Shown one piece after another: positions 29,647 through 37,713 of a DNA stretch of 37,713 nt. Each line of letters begins with the position of its first letter. Position 1 is the first letter of the stretch. Below the pieces are notes generated by a model that was not told the origin of the DNA, did not search any database, and saw only the letters and a program-made list of their open reading frames with translations. The DNA comes from CAZSNT01 sp964607765. GTDB taxonomy: Bacteria; Verrucomicrobiota; Lentisphaeria; Oligosphaerales; JABHEG01. The position numbers and the translations under genes were made by a program. Location of the stretch: the NCBI GenBank assembly GCA_964607765.1, contig CAZSNT010000101.1, positions 1-37,713 on the forward strand, given 5' to 3'.

Positions 29647-31515
29647 TCAGGCCGTTCCGCGGCGCCAGCCCCGACGTTTCAGTCTGGACACCACGGCCTC
29701 ATGGTGGCGCAAGATCTGTTTGCGCGGCCAGATGAAAGTGGCATCGCGGTACGGAACGCCTGAGACGGTCCGTCCCAGGAGGCGCTCCTCCCTGCTGTGC
29801 AGGGGCTCACGGATCAGGTCGGATGACCAGGCCGCCACAGTGCCGCGTCCCCGCAACACACGGCCATTGCAGCGCCCCACCTGCAAGCCGACCCGGCGCA
29901 GAGCCGCGCGGAACGGGTTCGATGCGGTGGGCGCCAGGATAATGCCGTCCTGGGCCAGGAAGCGTGTGGCTCGTCTGAGGAAGTCCAGCGTGAACACCTC
30001 CACGTGCCGCTCCACGTGCCGTACCTCGAACACAACGACATGGGCATGACCACGGAAACGGAACAGGTGCTTGCGCGGATCGCCCCAGAACACGCTCATT
30101 TTGCCCCAGGGACAGTTCGCGCTGCCCTGCAGGGCCAGGCGTTCGAACAGCAGACGCTGATCAGCGTAGTGTTCCTTGAGCAACTCCAGAACCGACGCAT
30201 CCCAGCCAAGCCCCACAATGCTCAGCCTGTGCTTGGCCTGCTCCGGCAGTCCTTCCAGACACTCCAGCATCTCCACGCCCAGACCAAACCCCAAGTCCAG
30301 CAGCGTAACGTCGCCCTGCGCCAAGCGCCGAGACAGCTCGCAATAGGGGGCCAGGCCGCTGCTCTTCGGCGGCAGCAACGGCACGTCGTCCGAGCGTCGC
30401 CCAACGGCCTGGAGCCGCCGCACCAACGGCCGCACATGACGACGCAGCCAAGTCCGGGGCACAGCCACGGTGTGGCGTTCGATCTCAATCGTCTGGGTGG
30501 CCGTGTCCGCTTCGGCGCCCGCAACGGCCGGCGCATGGTCGCTGATACCGGAGGACGGAGCCAGTGCCTTGTCGAAGCCGGCGGCCGTGAGCGTGCACAG
30601 ATCGCCCTGCTGCCAGCGGCGTGAGCGCATCTGCTGCTCTACATATTGCAGGAACTGCGGCTTGCCCCACGCCCAACGCGGCGCGAGCAGCTGATCGTCA
30701 GACGTCTCGCACAGCATCCGCATCACAGGCCAGGCCGCGGGGATGCGGCGCAGGAAGTCGATGAGGACCTCTGCGTACTCGTGCTCGTCCCAGACCGTCA
30801 CGCCGCCTTGCCGCCACATCTGCGCCAGACGCGTTCCCTCGACAACGTGCAGATTGTGGATCTTGACCGCCTGGAAGGGCAGCCGCGCCAGACGCGCCGC
30901 GGTCTGCCGGAAATCCTCCTGGGTCTCACCGGGCAGCCCGAGGATCACGTGCGCCGCAACCTGGATGTCGCGGCTGGCCAGAAGCCGCGCCGCCCACTCA
31001 CTGCACGCGAAGTCATGCCCACGGTTCAGGCGCTCCAACGTCGCGTCATTCGCCGTCTGGACGCCGAGCTCCACGCAGACGTCGTAGGTCTGAGTCAGTT
31101 CGGCGAGATAGTCAATCGTGTCCGTTGCAAGGCAATCAGGGCGCGTGGCCACGATCACAGCGCGGAACGGAACGGTATCGAGCACCTCAGCGTAGAGCCG
31201 ACGCAGTTCGGCTGCAGGGGCATTGGTCGACGTGAAGGCCTGGAAATAGGCCATGAACTCCGTCGCGTCGTAGCGGTCGCGGGAAAAACGCAGGCCGGCT
31301 TCCACCTGCTCCCGCAGTGACTGGGGCTCGGCGAGATGCACGGCCCGCGCGCCGCGGGCGCCGCACCATGCGCAGCCGTCCGCCGTATCCCTGTCCGTTC
31401 TGTGCGGGCAGCTCAGACCAACGTCCACGGGCACGCGGTACAGGGGCTGGCCGTAGCGCCGCACCAGGTAGGTCCGGTAATCGTTGTAAGGCTTTGCGTC
31501 CGAACTGCCGCTCAT
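29647..31515 (-). CDS. Radical SAM (TIGR01212, YhcC/YtqA type)-MnmC-like methyltransferase fusion
   Basis: About 622 aa in two enzymatic parts. Residues 1-~315 are a TIGR01212 radical SAM enzyme: NDYRTYLVRRYGQPLYRVPVD, cluster cysteines C36, C48 and C51 in the family's CX11CX2C spacing, FQAFTSTNAP, VATRPDCLATDTIDYL, ELGVQTANDATLERLNRGH, ILGLPGET and VKIHNLHVVEGT. After a linker (~318-400) comes a SAM-methyltransferase: TLLDLGFGLGVEML (404-417), GDPRKHLFRF (478-487), FTLDFLRRATRFLAQDGIILAPTASNPFRAALRRVGLQV, which matches the MnmC/Methyltransf_30 layout. Bacterial relatives of the first half (YtqA) lie next to the tRNA methyltransferase YtqB/MnmM, so the fusion suggests wobble-uridine (mnm5U-type) modification; this is inference. 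An alternative start is the ATG at 31557. The stop lies 4 bp before rsmA. Confidence 0.87.
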   Translation of the reverse strand: MSGSSDAKPYNDYRTYLVRRYGQPLYRVPVDVGLSCPHRTDRDTADGCAWCGARGARAVHLAEPQSLREQVEAGLRFSRDRYDATEFMAYFQAFTSTNAPAAELRRLYAEVLDTVPFRAVIVATRPDCLATDTIDYLAELTQTYDVCVELGVQTANDATLERLNRGHDFACSEWAARLLASRDIQVAAHVILGLPGETQEDFRQTAARLARLPFQAVKIHNLHVVEGTRLAQMWRQGGVTVWDEHEYAEVLIDFLRRIPAAWPVMRMLCETSDDQLLAPRWAWGKPQFLQYVEQQMRSRRWQQGDLCTLTAAGFDKALAPSSGISDHAPAVAGAEADTATQTIEIERHTVAVPRTWLRRHVRPLVRRLQAVGRRSDDVPLLPPKSSGLAPYCELSRRLAQGDVTLLDLGFGLGVEMLECLEGLPEQAKHRLSIVGLGWDASVLELLKEHYADQRLLFERLALQGSANCPWGKMSVFWGDPRKHLFRFRGHAHVVVFEVRHVERHVEVFTLDFLRRATRFLAQDGIILAPTASNPFRAALRRVGLQVGRCNGRVLRGRGTVAAWSSDLIREPLHSREERLLGRTVSGVPYRDATFIWPRKQILRHHEAVVSRLKRRGWRRGTA

Positions 31516-31745
31516 TCTGCCGTATTCCCGGCGCTGTAATCCGCAGAGGTGAGACATGGAATATGCCACGCCCGGGCCGCATTGCCAGTGAGACACGGCG
31601 CCACGACATCTTGCGCGCGGTACGGGGACGGATAACTTAGCAGCGGACAGATGAGTGGGCACGGGGAGCTCCTGTTGGAGCCCGGCACCCCGGATCTCAT
31701 CCTGCCGCGAACCGGGACGCGCAAGCAGTCCGTAATACGAGCGTG

Positions 31746-32606
31746 ATGCAGTTGACCATGGATCCTGTCGCATTGCGTCTGGGCCCCCTGACGATCCGCT
31801 GGTACGGCGTGATGGTCGCTGTGGGGTTCCTCGTGGCGTTCCAGATCGTGCAGAAGCGTGCGCGGCGGTTCGGCTTCACGCCGGCCAACGCGGCTGACCT
31901 GAGCTTCCTGCTGATGCTGGGCGGCATTGTCGGCGGCCGGGCGCTGTATGTACTGACAAACTGGTCAGAGTTCCGCGGCAACCTGATCGAGATCATTCGG
32001 ATTGACCACGGCGGACTGGTGTTCTACGGCGGCTTTCTGGGTGCGCTCGCGTTCGGGGCGGCCACGTGCTGGGTCAAATCGTGGCACCCGCTGCGGGTGG
32101 CTGACCTGTTCGTGCCCGCGCTGCCGGTCGGGCATGCCCTCGGACGTATCGGATGCCTGCTGAACGGGTGCTGTTTCGGCAAGCCGTGGCATCATGCCGC
32201 AGCCATCAGCTATCCCGCGGCCGTGGAGGGGGCAGCGGGGGCATTGGTGGCGAATGGTCCGTGGGTGGTGCAGGTCCAGAAAGGACTTATCCAGCAGACC
32301 GCAGTGGCATGCGCGCCCGTGTTCCCCATCCAGCTGCTGGCGACCGCGGCGAACCTCCTCATCGTCGCCGGGCTGCTGGCCTGGGAGCGCATGCGACCAC
32401 ACCGGCGGGGCGAGCTTGGGGCCATCTATCTGCTGTTGTACTCCGCAACTCGCTTCGCCACCGAGTTCGGTCGCGGCGATTACGTGCAGGCCGGGGGATG
32501 GATGACCCCCGCCCAGAAGCTGTGCCTGTTCCTGTTCCCTGCCGGGCTGGTCCTGCTCGGGCTGGTCAGATGCGCCCCGGCTGTCGGGGAGACAAGCGAT
32601 GCCTGA
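31746..32606 (+). CDS. lgt: Prolipoprotein diacylglyceryl transferase
   Basis: An inner-membrane enzyme of 286 aa that moves the diacylglyceryl group of phosphatidylglycerol to the lipobox cysteine of prolipoproteins, the first step of lipoprotein maturation. Features: RWYGVMVAVGFLVAF (first helix), GGIVGGRALYVL, GGLVFYGGFLGALAFG, HALGRIGCLLNGCCFGKP (Lgt signature), FPIQLLATAANLLIVAGLLAW and YLLLYSATRFATEFGRGD. The multiple hydrophobic helices fit the seven-helix topology. The start at 31746 is preferred over a GTG three bases earlier; Shine-Dalgarno is weak. The 3' end overlaps rluD by 8 bp, so the two are translationally coupled. The 230-bp divergent gap before it has no clear promoter. Confidence 0.93.
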   Translation: MQLTMDPVALRLGPLTIRWYGVMVAVGFLVAFQIVQKRARRFGFTPANAADLSFLLMLGGIVGGRALYVLTNWSEFRGNLIEIIRIDHGGLVFYGGFLGALAFGAATCWVKSWHPLRVADLFVPALPVGHALGRIGCLLNGCCFGKPWHHAAAISYPAAVEGAAGALVANGPWVVQVQKGLIQQTAVACAPVFPIQLLATAANLLIVAGLLAWERMRPHRRGELGAIYLLLYSATRFATEFGRGDYVQAGGWMTPAQKLCLFLFPAGLVLLGLVRCAPAVGETSDA

Positions 32607-33576
32607 ACAGGACGATCAGGAACAGCTGACAGCAGCGGTGCGCACCACTGTCCGTGTCCCTGGCGAGTCCGACGGCATGCGCCTCGACATGTTCCTGAGC
32701 CAAACGCTGCCCCACCACTCCCGAGCCTTCTACCAGCGCGCCACCAAAGACGGACTCGTGCACCTGAACGACCAGCCCTGCCGTCAATCCGACAAGGTCC
32801 GGACTGATGATCAGATTCGGATCAGGTGGCCGGTCGAGGCCCCGCTCGAGCTCACCCCGGAACAGGTGCAGTTCGACATTCTCACCGAGGACGACGACCT
32901 GCTGGTCATCAACAAGCCGGCCGGCTTGGTCGTGCATCCGGCGAAGGGGAACCTGACCGGCACACTCGTGCACGGACTCCTTTACCACGACAGAGAGCGT
33001 TTCCAGAAGCTGATCGACGACGAGATGCGCCCCGGCATCGTCCACCGCCTCGACAAGGACACATCGGGGGCCATGGTGGTAGCCAAGACACATGCGGCAC
33101 GGGTCGCGCTCAAGAAGGCGTTCGCCGAGAGACGCGTCGAGAAAACGTACCTGGCCTTGGTTCTGGGCGAGTTCGGGGCCGTGACCGGCGTTGTTCGCAA
33201 GCCGATCGGTCGGCATCCGCGCAACCGCATGAAGATGGCCGCTTTGCAGGAGGGCGGAAAGCTGGCGGTTACGCACTACCGTGTGCTCGCGGCGCAACAG
33301 AACGTTACGCTCGTGCAGGTCCGGATCGAAACGGGGAGAACGCACCAGATCCGCGTCCATTTCGCGGACCTCAAACACCCGGTCCTGGGCGATCGTCTTT
33401 ACGGCGGACGGCAGAACGATGCGCCGTTGAAGCCCGATCGGCAGATGCTGCACGCCTGGAAACTGGCGTTTCCCCATCCGTGCACAGGCATCACGCGGCA
33501 GTACATGGCCGGCTTGCCCGACGATTTCCGGGAGATCCTGGAAGCCTTGGGGCTGCCTCGCATCGGGCGACCGTGA
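32599..33576 (+). CDS. 23S rRNA pseudouridine synthase, RluD/RluC family
   Basis: A protein of 325 aa with an N-terminal S4-like RNA-binding domain (MRLDMFLSQTLPHHSRAFYQRATKDGLVHLND) and an RluA-family catalytic domain: DDLLVINKPAGLVVHPAKGN, GIVHRLDKDTSGAMVVAK (catalytic Asp in HRLDKDTSG), KTYLALV, VRIETGRTHQIRVHFADLKHPVLGDRLYGG. This order fits the RluD group, which modifies helix 69 of 23S rRNA, although RluC cannot be excluded. The start at 32599 has GGGAG seven bases upstream and overlaps lgt by 8 bp. It ends 21 bp from the convergent moxR gene. Confidence 0.92.
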   Translation: MPEQDDQEQLTAAVRTTVRVPGESDGMRLDMFLSQTLPHHSRAFYQRATKDGLVHLNDQPCRQSDKVRTDDQIRIRWPVEAPLELTPEQVQFDILTEDDDLLVINKPAGLVVHPAKGNLTGTLVHGLLYHDRERFQKLIDDEMRPGIVHRLDKDTSGAMVVAKTHAARVALKKAFAERRVEKTYLALVLGEFGAVTGVVRKPIGRHPRNRMKMAALQEGGKLAVTHYRVLAAQQNVTLVQVRIETGRTHQIRVHFADLKHPVLGDRLYGGRQNDAPLKPDRQMLHAWKLAFPHPCTGITRQYMAGLPDDFREILEALGLPRIGRP

Positions 33577-33597
33577 GTCCACACACTGGAAATCGCC

Positions 33598-34590
33598 TCA
33601 CTCCGGCGTGGCGGCAAGGACATCGCGAATGATGTCTTCGCTACTCAGCCCTTCTGCGTCGGCATGGAAGTTGGTGATCACCCGGTGCCGGAGTACAGGC
33701 AGCGCCAGAGCGCGCACATCTTCGCAAGCAACGTTGTACCGGCCCTGCACCAGAGCCCGAGCTTTGCCCGCCAGGATCAACGCCTGCGAGGCGCGGGACC
33801 CCGCCCCCCACTTGACCTTCTCCTTGACAAACGACGGGGCCGCGGCGGACGAGGGGCGCGTGGCGTTCACCAGGCGCACGGCGTAGGCCACGACATTGTC
33901 AGACACGGGCACCTCCCGGACGAGATGCTGGATCTCGACAATCTCCGGTCCGGTGAAAATGGCCTCCAATTCAGGCTCCTTCGCCGCGGTTGTCTCTTTG
34001 ACCATCCGCTCCTCGTCAGACGTGTCGAGATAGTCCATGACGACATTGACCAGGAAGCGGTCCAGCTGTGCTTCGGGAAGCGGATAGGTGCCTTCCAGCT
34101 CGATCGGATTCTGCGTGGCCAGAACGAAGAACGGCTGGTCCAGCATGTAGGTCTGCCCGCCGGCCGTCACGTGCCGTTCTTCCATGGCCTCGAGCAACGC
34201 GGCCTGGGTCTTCGGAGGCGTGCGGTTGATCTCGTCAGCGAGAACGATGTTGGCGAAGACCGGGCCGCGGATGAACCGGAAATTACGTTTGCCCGTAGCG
34301 GGATCCTCTTCCATGACCTCAGTGCCGAAGATGTCGGCCGGCATCAGGTCCGGCGTGAACTGCACACGCTTGAAGCTGAGCGAGAACATCCTGGCAATGC
34401 TCTTGACCAGCAGCGTCTTACCCAGGCCCGGCACTCCCACGAGCAGACAGTGCCCTCGCGCCAGCAGCGTTATGATGATCTGCTCAACAACATCCTGCTG
34501 CCCGACGATCACCTTGCGCAGCTCGGTGAGCATCTTGTCGGACGCTTTGCCTATTCTGTCAACGACTTCCCGACCTTGATCTGCTGTCAT
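33598..34590 (-). CDS. MoxR-family AAA+ ATPase
   Basis: A cytosolic AAA+ protein of 330 aa. Motifs: VGVPGLGKTLLVKSIA (Walker A), QFTPDLMPADIFGTEV, NIVLADEINRTPPKTQAALLEAMEE (Walker B and sensor region), FFVLATQNPIELEGTYPLPEAQLDRFL (sensor 1 and arginine finger region) and the C-terminal lid (RASQALILAGKARALVQGRYNV). MoxR proteins act as chaperones, normally encoded next to DUF58 and von Willebrand proteins. None is present here: the next gene on this strand is absent and rluD converges. It instead follows a Ser/Thr kinase gene by 14 bp on the same strand and is probably co-transcribed with it. The ATG at 34590 lacks a clear Shine-Dalgarno, which fits coupling. Confidence 0.93.
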   Translation of the reverse strand: MTADQGREVVDRIGKASDKMLTELRKVIVGQQDVVEQIIITLLARGHCLLVGVPGLGKTLLVKSIARMFSLSFKRVQFTPDLMPADIFGTEVMEEDPATGKRNFRFIRGPVFANIVLADEINRTPPKTQAALLEAMEERHVTAGGQTYMLDQPFFVLATQNPIELEGTYPLPEAQLDRFLVNVVMDYLDTSDEERMVKETTAAKEPELEAIFTGPEIVEIQHLVREVPVSDNVVAYAVRLVNATRPSSAAAPSFVKEKVKWGAGSRASQALILAGKARALVQGRYNVACEDVRALALPVLRHRVITNFHADAEGLSSEDIIRDVLAATPE

Positions 34591-34604
34591 CCGTTGGCTA
34601 GACC

Positions 34605-36428
34605 CTATTCCTGGTCTGCCGGGGGCGCGCCGTCAGCCGCTCCCTCGGCATCCGTTTTGTCTGTAGTGTCCTGACTCTCTGGTGCCTCATCGGCGTCCGA
34701 GCCCGCATCAGGCTCAGCCTCCGACTCGGCCTCCGGATCAGATTCCTCTTCGCCGGAGGGAAGCGCATACTCGGGCGCTGCCCCCTGCCACTTGAGCCAG
34801 CTGCGAATCCGGTCCACACGATGGAACTCGGCCGGCTCCCACGTCCACCACGGCACGATGCCGCGCTCCTCCTGCATGCGCGCGAAAGAGTGCTGCACGT
34901 AGTCAACCGAGCCAGCACGAATGGCCAGCTCCATTTCCTCGAGCCAAAGCTGACGCATCTCCCGGCACAGGGCGGGTTGGGCCGCCCGGCGCTGGGCCGC
35001 GAGCAACGCCGCAATGGACGCGCGCAACTGCTGTGCGGTTGCGCGGCGCCGACGTCGCGTCGAGCGCACATCCACCTGCGCTTCGGTACGCCGCTCCGCG
35101 TCGCTGGCGGGGATGCGTTCCAGCTGACGCTCCTGCCACTCGTTCTTGCGGACCGCCTTGAGATAGCCTGCGCGTCGATACCTGATCTGACGTTCGAAGT
35201 CCCTCAGGTAATGCTGCACAGAAGCAAAATGGATGAACAGACAGACCAGCGCGAGAACGCCCGTGCCCGACACGCCCAAAATCGCCGCACCAGCGGAACG
35301 ATGCCGTCGCATCCAGCGCCGGGACCGTCGGAAAACGTTCTCGTGGAAGGCACTGATCGCTCTGTTTTCGATGTAGGCCTTGACGTCGTTGCCCAGCTCC
35401 AAAGCAGTCGGGTAGCGAGCCGCCGGGTCAAGCTGCAGAGCCTGCTCGCAGATCGCGGCCAGCTCCTTGGGGACAGGCTTCTGGTCCGCCTCGTGAGCCG
35501 CGTCCTGAACCGAGAGCCGGCGCCCCGTGCGAACCGCCAGCTGAATCTCACCCAGGTTGTTCCCTTTAAAGGGCTTCTCGCCCGACAGAATAGTGAACAG
35601 AACGACGCCGAGCGCGAACACGTCCGCACTCACTCCCGCAGGATGATCCTCGCCCAGATACTGCTCGGGCGCCATGAACCCGGGCGTGCCCACCACGCGG
35701 TGGCCGTGTGTCTCGCCCTCGCCCGGATGGCCGTCGGCGGCAGCGCTCTCAGTCGCCCTGGGCTGCTCACCGATGCACCGAGCCACCCCCCAATCCATGA
35801 CCATCACCTCGCCGAACGCGCCCTCCATGATATTGGCGGGCTTCAGGTCCAGGTGCGCAATCCCTCTGTGATGGGCATAGCCCACGGCCTCGCAGATACG
35901 CAGGAAAAGGTGCAGGAAGTGCGAGATATGCGTGATCCGGTCAACCCCCTCCATCTTGGCCCGGCTGAGCATCTCCCGCAAGGTCACACCCTCCACAACC
36001 TGCATGATGAAGAAGTGGTGACCGTCTTCGGTGTGGCCCAGGTCGTAGACCGGCACGATCCCGGGGTGCACAAGGCCCGCCGTTGTCTTGGCTTCCCGGA
36101 TGAAACGGGCAACCGTGATGTCGTCGTCGTTGGCAATGGGAACTTCCAGGACTTTGATGGCGACGTCGCGTTCGAGCTCGATATCGCGAGCCAGCATGAC
36201 GCGGCCCATCCCGCCGGCGCCAATGTCCCGGATGTACTGGTAACGCCCCTCGGTCACGGCCTCCAGGTTGAACTCGAATTCGACACGATCCTCGAGCCAG
36301 GACCGCGTCTCTTCGTCGTCAAGTCCAGCCAACAGCTGTGTGACCCGTGGAGGCGTCAGATCTTCTTTGTCCGCATCGTTGCTCAACGTGATTCCCTCGA
36401 CAGGTGTGCCGTGGCGGCCCGACCGCAT
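34605..36428 (-). CDS. Membrane Ser/Thr protein kinase with HLD catalytic loop
   Basis: A protein of 607 aa. Residues ~63-345 are a Hanks-type kinase: GAGGMG (70-75), K92 (VAIKV), E112, HLDLKPANI at 192-200 where HRD is usual, DWG (212-214) and GTPGFMAPEQ. The missing HRD arginine usually means activity does not depend on activation-loop phosphorylation; Lys and Asp are intact, so it should be active. A membrane helix follows at about 378-402 (AGAAILGVSGTGVLALVCLFIHFA). Then come a basic coiled-coil-like region (~405-500) and a highly acidic, repetitive tail (EEESDPEAESEAEPDAGSD). A TTG at 36386 has GAGG eight bases upstream and may be the true start; the ATG at 36428 has none. It stops 14 bp before moxR, so it may regulate or be served by this chaperone. 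Confidence 0.9.
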   Translation of the reverse strand: MRSGRHGTPVEGITLSNDADKEDLTPPRVTQLLAGLDDEETRSWLEDRVEFEFNLEAVTEGRYQYIRDIGAGGMGRVMLARDIELERDVAIKVLEVPIANDDDITVARFIREAKTTAGLVHPGIVPVYDLGHTEDGHHFFIMQVVEGVTLREMLSRAKMEGVDRITHISHFLHLFLRICEAVGYAHHRGIAHLDLKPANIMEGAFGEVMVMDWGVARCIGEQPRATESAAADGHPGEGETHGHRVVGTPGFMAPEQYLGEDHPAGVSADVFALGVVLFTILSGEKPFKGNNLGEIQLAVRTGRRLSVQDAAHEADQKPVPKELAAICEQALQLDPAARYPTALELGNDVKAYIENRAISAFHENVFRRSRRWMRRHRSAGAAILGVSGTGVLALVCLFIHFASVQHYLRDFERQIRYRRAGYLKAVRKNEWQERQLERIPASDAERRTEAQVDVRSTRRRRRATAQQLRASIAALLAAQRRAAQPALCREMRQLWLEEMELAIRAGSVDYVQHSFARMQEERGIVPWWTWEPAEFHRVDRIRSWLKWQGAAPEYALPSGEEESDPEAESEAEPDAGSDADEAPESQDTTDKTDAEGAADGAPPADQE

Positions 36429-36523
36429 GGCGAGCCACGTTTACAATACCCCCACATCGCAGACGTTTAAACCGTTCCCGAGGCCCAAACGCCAGGGCAC
36501 GAGTGCGGTCGCCCCACGAGACT

Positions 36524-36542
36524 CCCCGGCGTTGCGCCGGGG
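36524..36542. other. Perfect 8-bp hairpin in the kinase-trpS divergent region
   Basis: CCCCGGCG-TTG-CGCCGGGG is a perfect inverted repeat with a 3-nt loop. It lies just upstream of the predicted trpS -35 box, so it is not in the trpS transcript. It could be an operator for either divergent gene. The rest of 36429-36641 holds only the promoter below. Confidence 0.5.
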
Positions 36543-36553
36543 CTGCTTTCCTC

Positions 36554-36582
36554 TTCGCATTCCCCTGCCGATCGACTATATT
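36554..36582 (+). promoter_or_regulatory. Candidate sigma70 promoter for trpS
   Basis: The -35 TTCGCA (36554-36559), a 17-bp spacer and the -10 TATATT (36577-36582) give one of the best promoter matches in the window. The transcript would begin near 36589, leaving a leader of about 50 nt. Confidence 0.5.
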
Positions 36583-36641
36583 TGCTGCTCATCAAGCGGC
36601 GCGCACGCGCCGAGACGCATCCGACAGAAGGACCCATGGCC

Positions 36642-37619
36642 ATGGCTACGAACAGAAAGCGTGTGCTGTCCGGCATCCAGCCTTCCGGCACGCTGCACTT
36701 GGGCAACTACTTCGGCATGATGAAGCCTGCAGTCGAGCTGCAGGAGGAGTGCGAGTGCTTCTACTTCATCGCTGACTACCATGCGCTGACCCAGCTCCCG
36801 GACCCCGACGAACTCAGGACCCGCAGCCGCGACGTCGCCATTGACTTCCTGGCCTGCGGTCTCGACCCCGAGCGCACCACGCTGTTCCGCCAGTCTGACA
36901 TCCTGCAGGTGCCGGCACTCACTTGGGTCCTGAGTTGTCTGACCCCTGTCGGCCTGCTCGAACGCTGCCACAGCTACAAGGACAAAATCGCACGCGGCAT
37001 CAGCCCGAACCACGGCCTGTTCAGCTACCCCGTGCTCATGGCTGCCGACATCCTCATGTACAGGTCCCACCTGGTGCCTGTGGGCAAGGACCAGAAGCAG
37101 CACCTCGAGGTCACGCGGGATCTGGCCATACGCTTCAACAACACGTACGGCGACATCCTTGTTGTGCCCGATGCACTGATCCGCGACGAAGTCGCCGTGG
37201 TGCCCGGCCTGGACGGCCAGAAGATGTCCAAAAGCTACAACAACACAGTTGAGATCTTCGGCACCGACAAGGCGATCCGTCAGAAAATCATGCGTATCGT
37301 GACCGACTCTACACCCCTCGAGGAACCGAAGGATCCCGACACCTGCAACGTCTTCGCTCTCTACAAGCTGATGGCCACCGAACAGGAGTGCGCCGACATG
37401 CGCGAGCGCTACCTGGCAGGCGGCATGGGATACGGCCACGCCAAGCAGGCGCTGTTCGAGAAGTACTGCGAGTACTTCGCCGCGTTCCGGGAGCGGCGCC
37501 GACAGCTGGAAGCCGACCCCGATGCGGTCGAGCAGATTCTGCAGCAGGGCGCCCGCCGGGCCGGCGAAGTCGCCGAGGAAGTACTCGCAGCAGCGAAGAA
37601 GGCAACGGGGCTTGGCTGA
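36642..37619 (+). CDS. trpS: Tryptophan-tRNA ligase
   Basis: A class I aminoacyl-tRNA synthetase of 325 aa that charges tRNA-Trp. Motifs: RVLSGIQPSGTLHLGNYFG (the HIGH-type motif is TLHLGN), FIADYHALT, YPVLMAADILMYRSHLVPVGKDQKQHLEVTRDLA (tryptophan pocket), and GLDGQKMSKSYNNTVEIF (KMSKS). The C-terminal anticodon-binding helices are complete (GYGHAKQALFEKYCEYF ... VLAAAKKATG). AAGGA lies nine bases before the ATG at 36642 but only three before the in-frame ATG at 36636, so 36642 is preferred. No Trp-rich leader peptide or T-box was seen upstream. Confidence 0.95.
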   Translation: MATNRKRVLSGIQPSGTLHLGNYFGMMKPAVELQEECECFYFIADYHALTQLPDPDELRTRSRDVAIDFLACGLDPERTTLFRQSDILQVPALTWVLSCLTPVGLLERCHSYKDKIARGISPNHGLFSYPVLMAADILMYRSHLVPVGKDQKQHLEVTRDLAIRFNNTYGDILVVPDALIRDEVAVVPGLDGQKMSKSYNNTVEIFGTDKAIRQKIMRIVTDSTPLEEPKDPDTCNVFALYKLMATEQECADMRERYLAGGMGYGHAKQALFEKYCEYFAAFRERRRQLEADPDAVEQILQQGARRAGEVAEEVLAAAKKATGLG

Positions 37620-37643
37620 GCCGAGGCGCCGGGAGTAGTTGGG

Positions 37644-37713
37644 GGTTAGGGGTTAGGCGTTAGGGGTTAGGCGTTAGGGGTTAGGCGTTAGGGGTTAGGC
37701 GTTAGGGGTTAGG
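37644..37713. repeat. Telomere-like heptamer array GGTTAGG/CGTTAGG running off the window
   Basis: Ten heptamers alternate GGTTAGG and CGTTAGG (first two both GGTTAGG), so the higher-order period is 14 bp. It begins about 25 bp after the trpS stop and runs to the last base, which is where an assembly would be expected to stop. The G-runs on the plus strand could support G-quadruplex formation. It is the third array with a 7-bp period in the window. Confidence 0.93.

Noticed and set aside
36524..36542. trpS attenuator hairpin
   Set aside because: It lies upstream of the best promoter match, so it would not be transcribed with trpS, and no Trp-codon leader or T-box is seen.
37644..37713. Eukaryotic telomere (TTAGGG-like)
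   Set aside because: The unit is 7 bp with GG/CG alternation, and it directly follows a bacterial trpS gene.

Overview
The window looks like a scaffold from an uncultured, high-GC Gram-negative-type bacterium. My best guess is the Planctomycetes-Verrucomicrobia-Chlamydiae superphylum, in the Kiritimatiellota/Lentisphaerota range. The guess rests on several things seen together: a GspG-like pseudopilin, a DUF4838 glycosidase-like gene, a GH10-like secreted protein, repeated 'GWN-(I/V)S' C-terminal modules, three large Hanks-type Ser/Thr kinases of different architecture, and an ExbB-ExbD-TonB cluster. No 16S or ribosomal protein gene is present, so the phylum is inference. A 100-N gap at 22095-22194 and an apparently collapsed gene at 3.5-5.9 kb indicate a draft or metagenome assembly.

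Layout. 0-6 kb is an accessory, secreted-protein region: the end of an extracellular (CARDB-like) protein, a pseudopilin, a beta-propeller protein with a Ca-binding linker, a nitroreductase, and a broken DUF4838 gene. 6.2-9.3 kb is a signalling pair on the minus strand: a REC-HisKA-HATPase-REC kinase followed by a REC-Ser/Thr kinase fusion. After a tRNA-Arg(UCU) come thrH, an Ldh2-type dehydrogenase, an 815-aa nucleotidyltransferase/galactokinase-type fusion, a divergent chorismate-synthase homologue, a DUF1015 protein, mutM and a zinc-ribbon Ser/Thr kinase, mostly on the plus strand. From 20.4 to 31.5 kb everything is on the minus strand: a radical SAM-methyltransferase fusion with rsmA, exbB-exbD-tonB, a GH10-like protein and aroA, and then the tight cluster TIGR00282 phosphoesterase-nrdR-ATP-cone protein. 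The last part holds lgt-rluD (plus), a Ser/Thr kinase with moxR (minus) and trpS (plus).

How genes may work together. The HK/REC-STK pair could link a phosphorelay to Ser/Thr phosphorylation. The protein downstream of NrdR carries an ATP-cone-like N-terminus and probably belongs to deoxynucleotide control. The radical SAM-MnmC-like fusion points to tRNA wobble-uridine modification in one polypeptide, next to another RNA methyltransferase (rsmA). The most unusual items are the AroC homologue that has lost its GESHG motif, the radical SAM fusion, the NTase-kinase fusion, and several intergenic repeat arrays. These include three arrays with a 7-bp period and a 4-unit hairpin array with compensatory base changes inside the exbB-exbD transcript.
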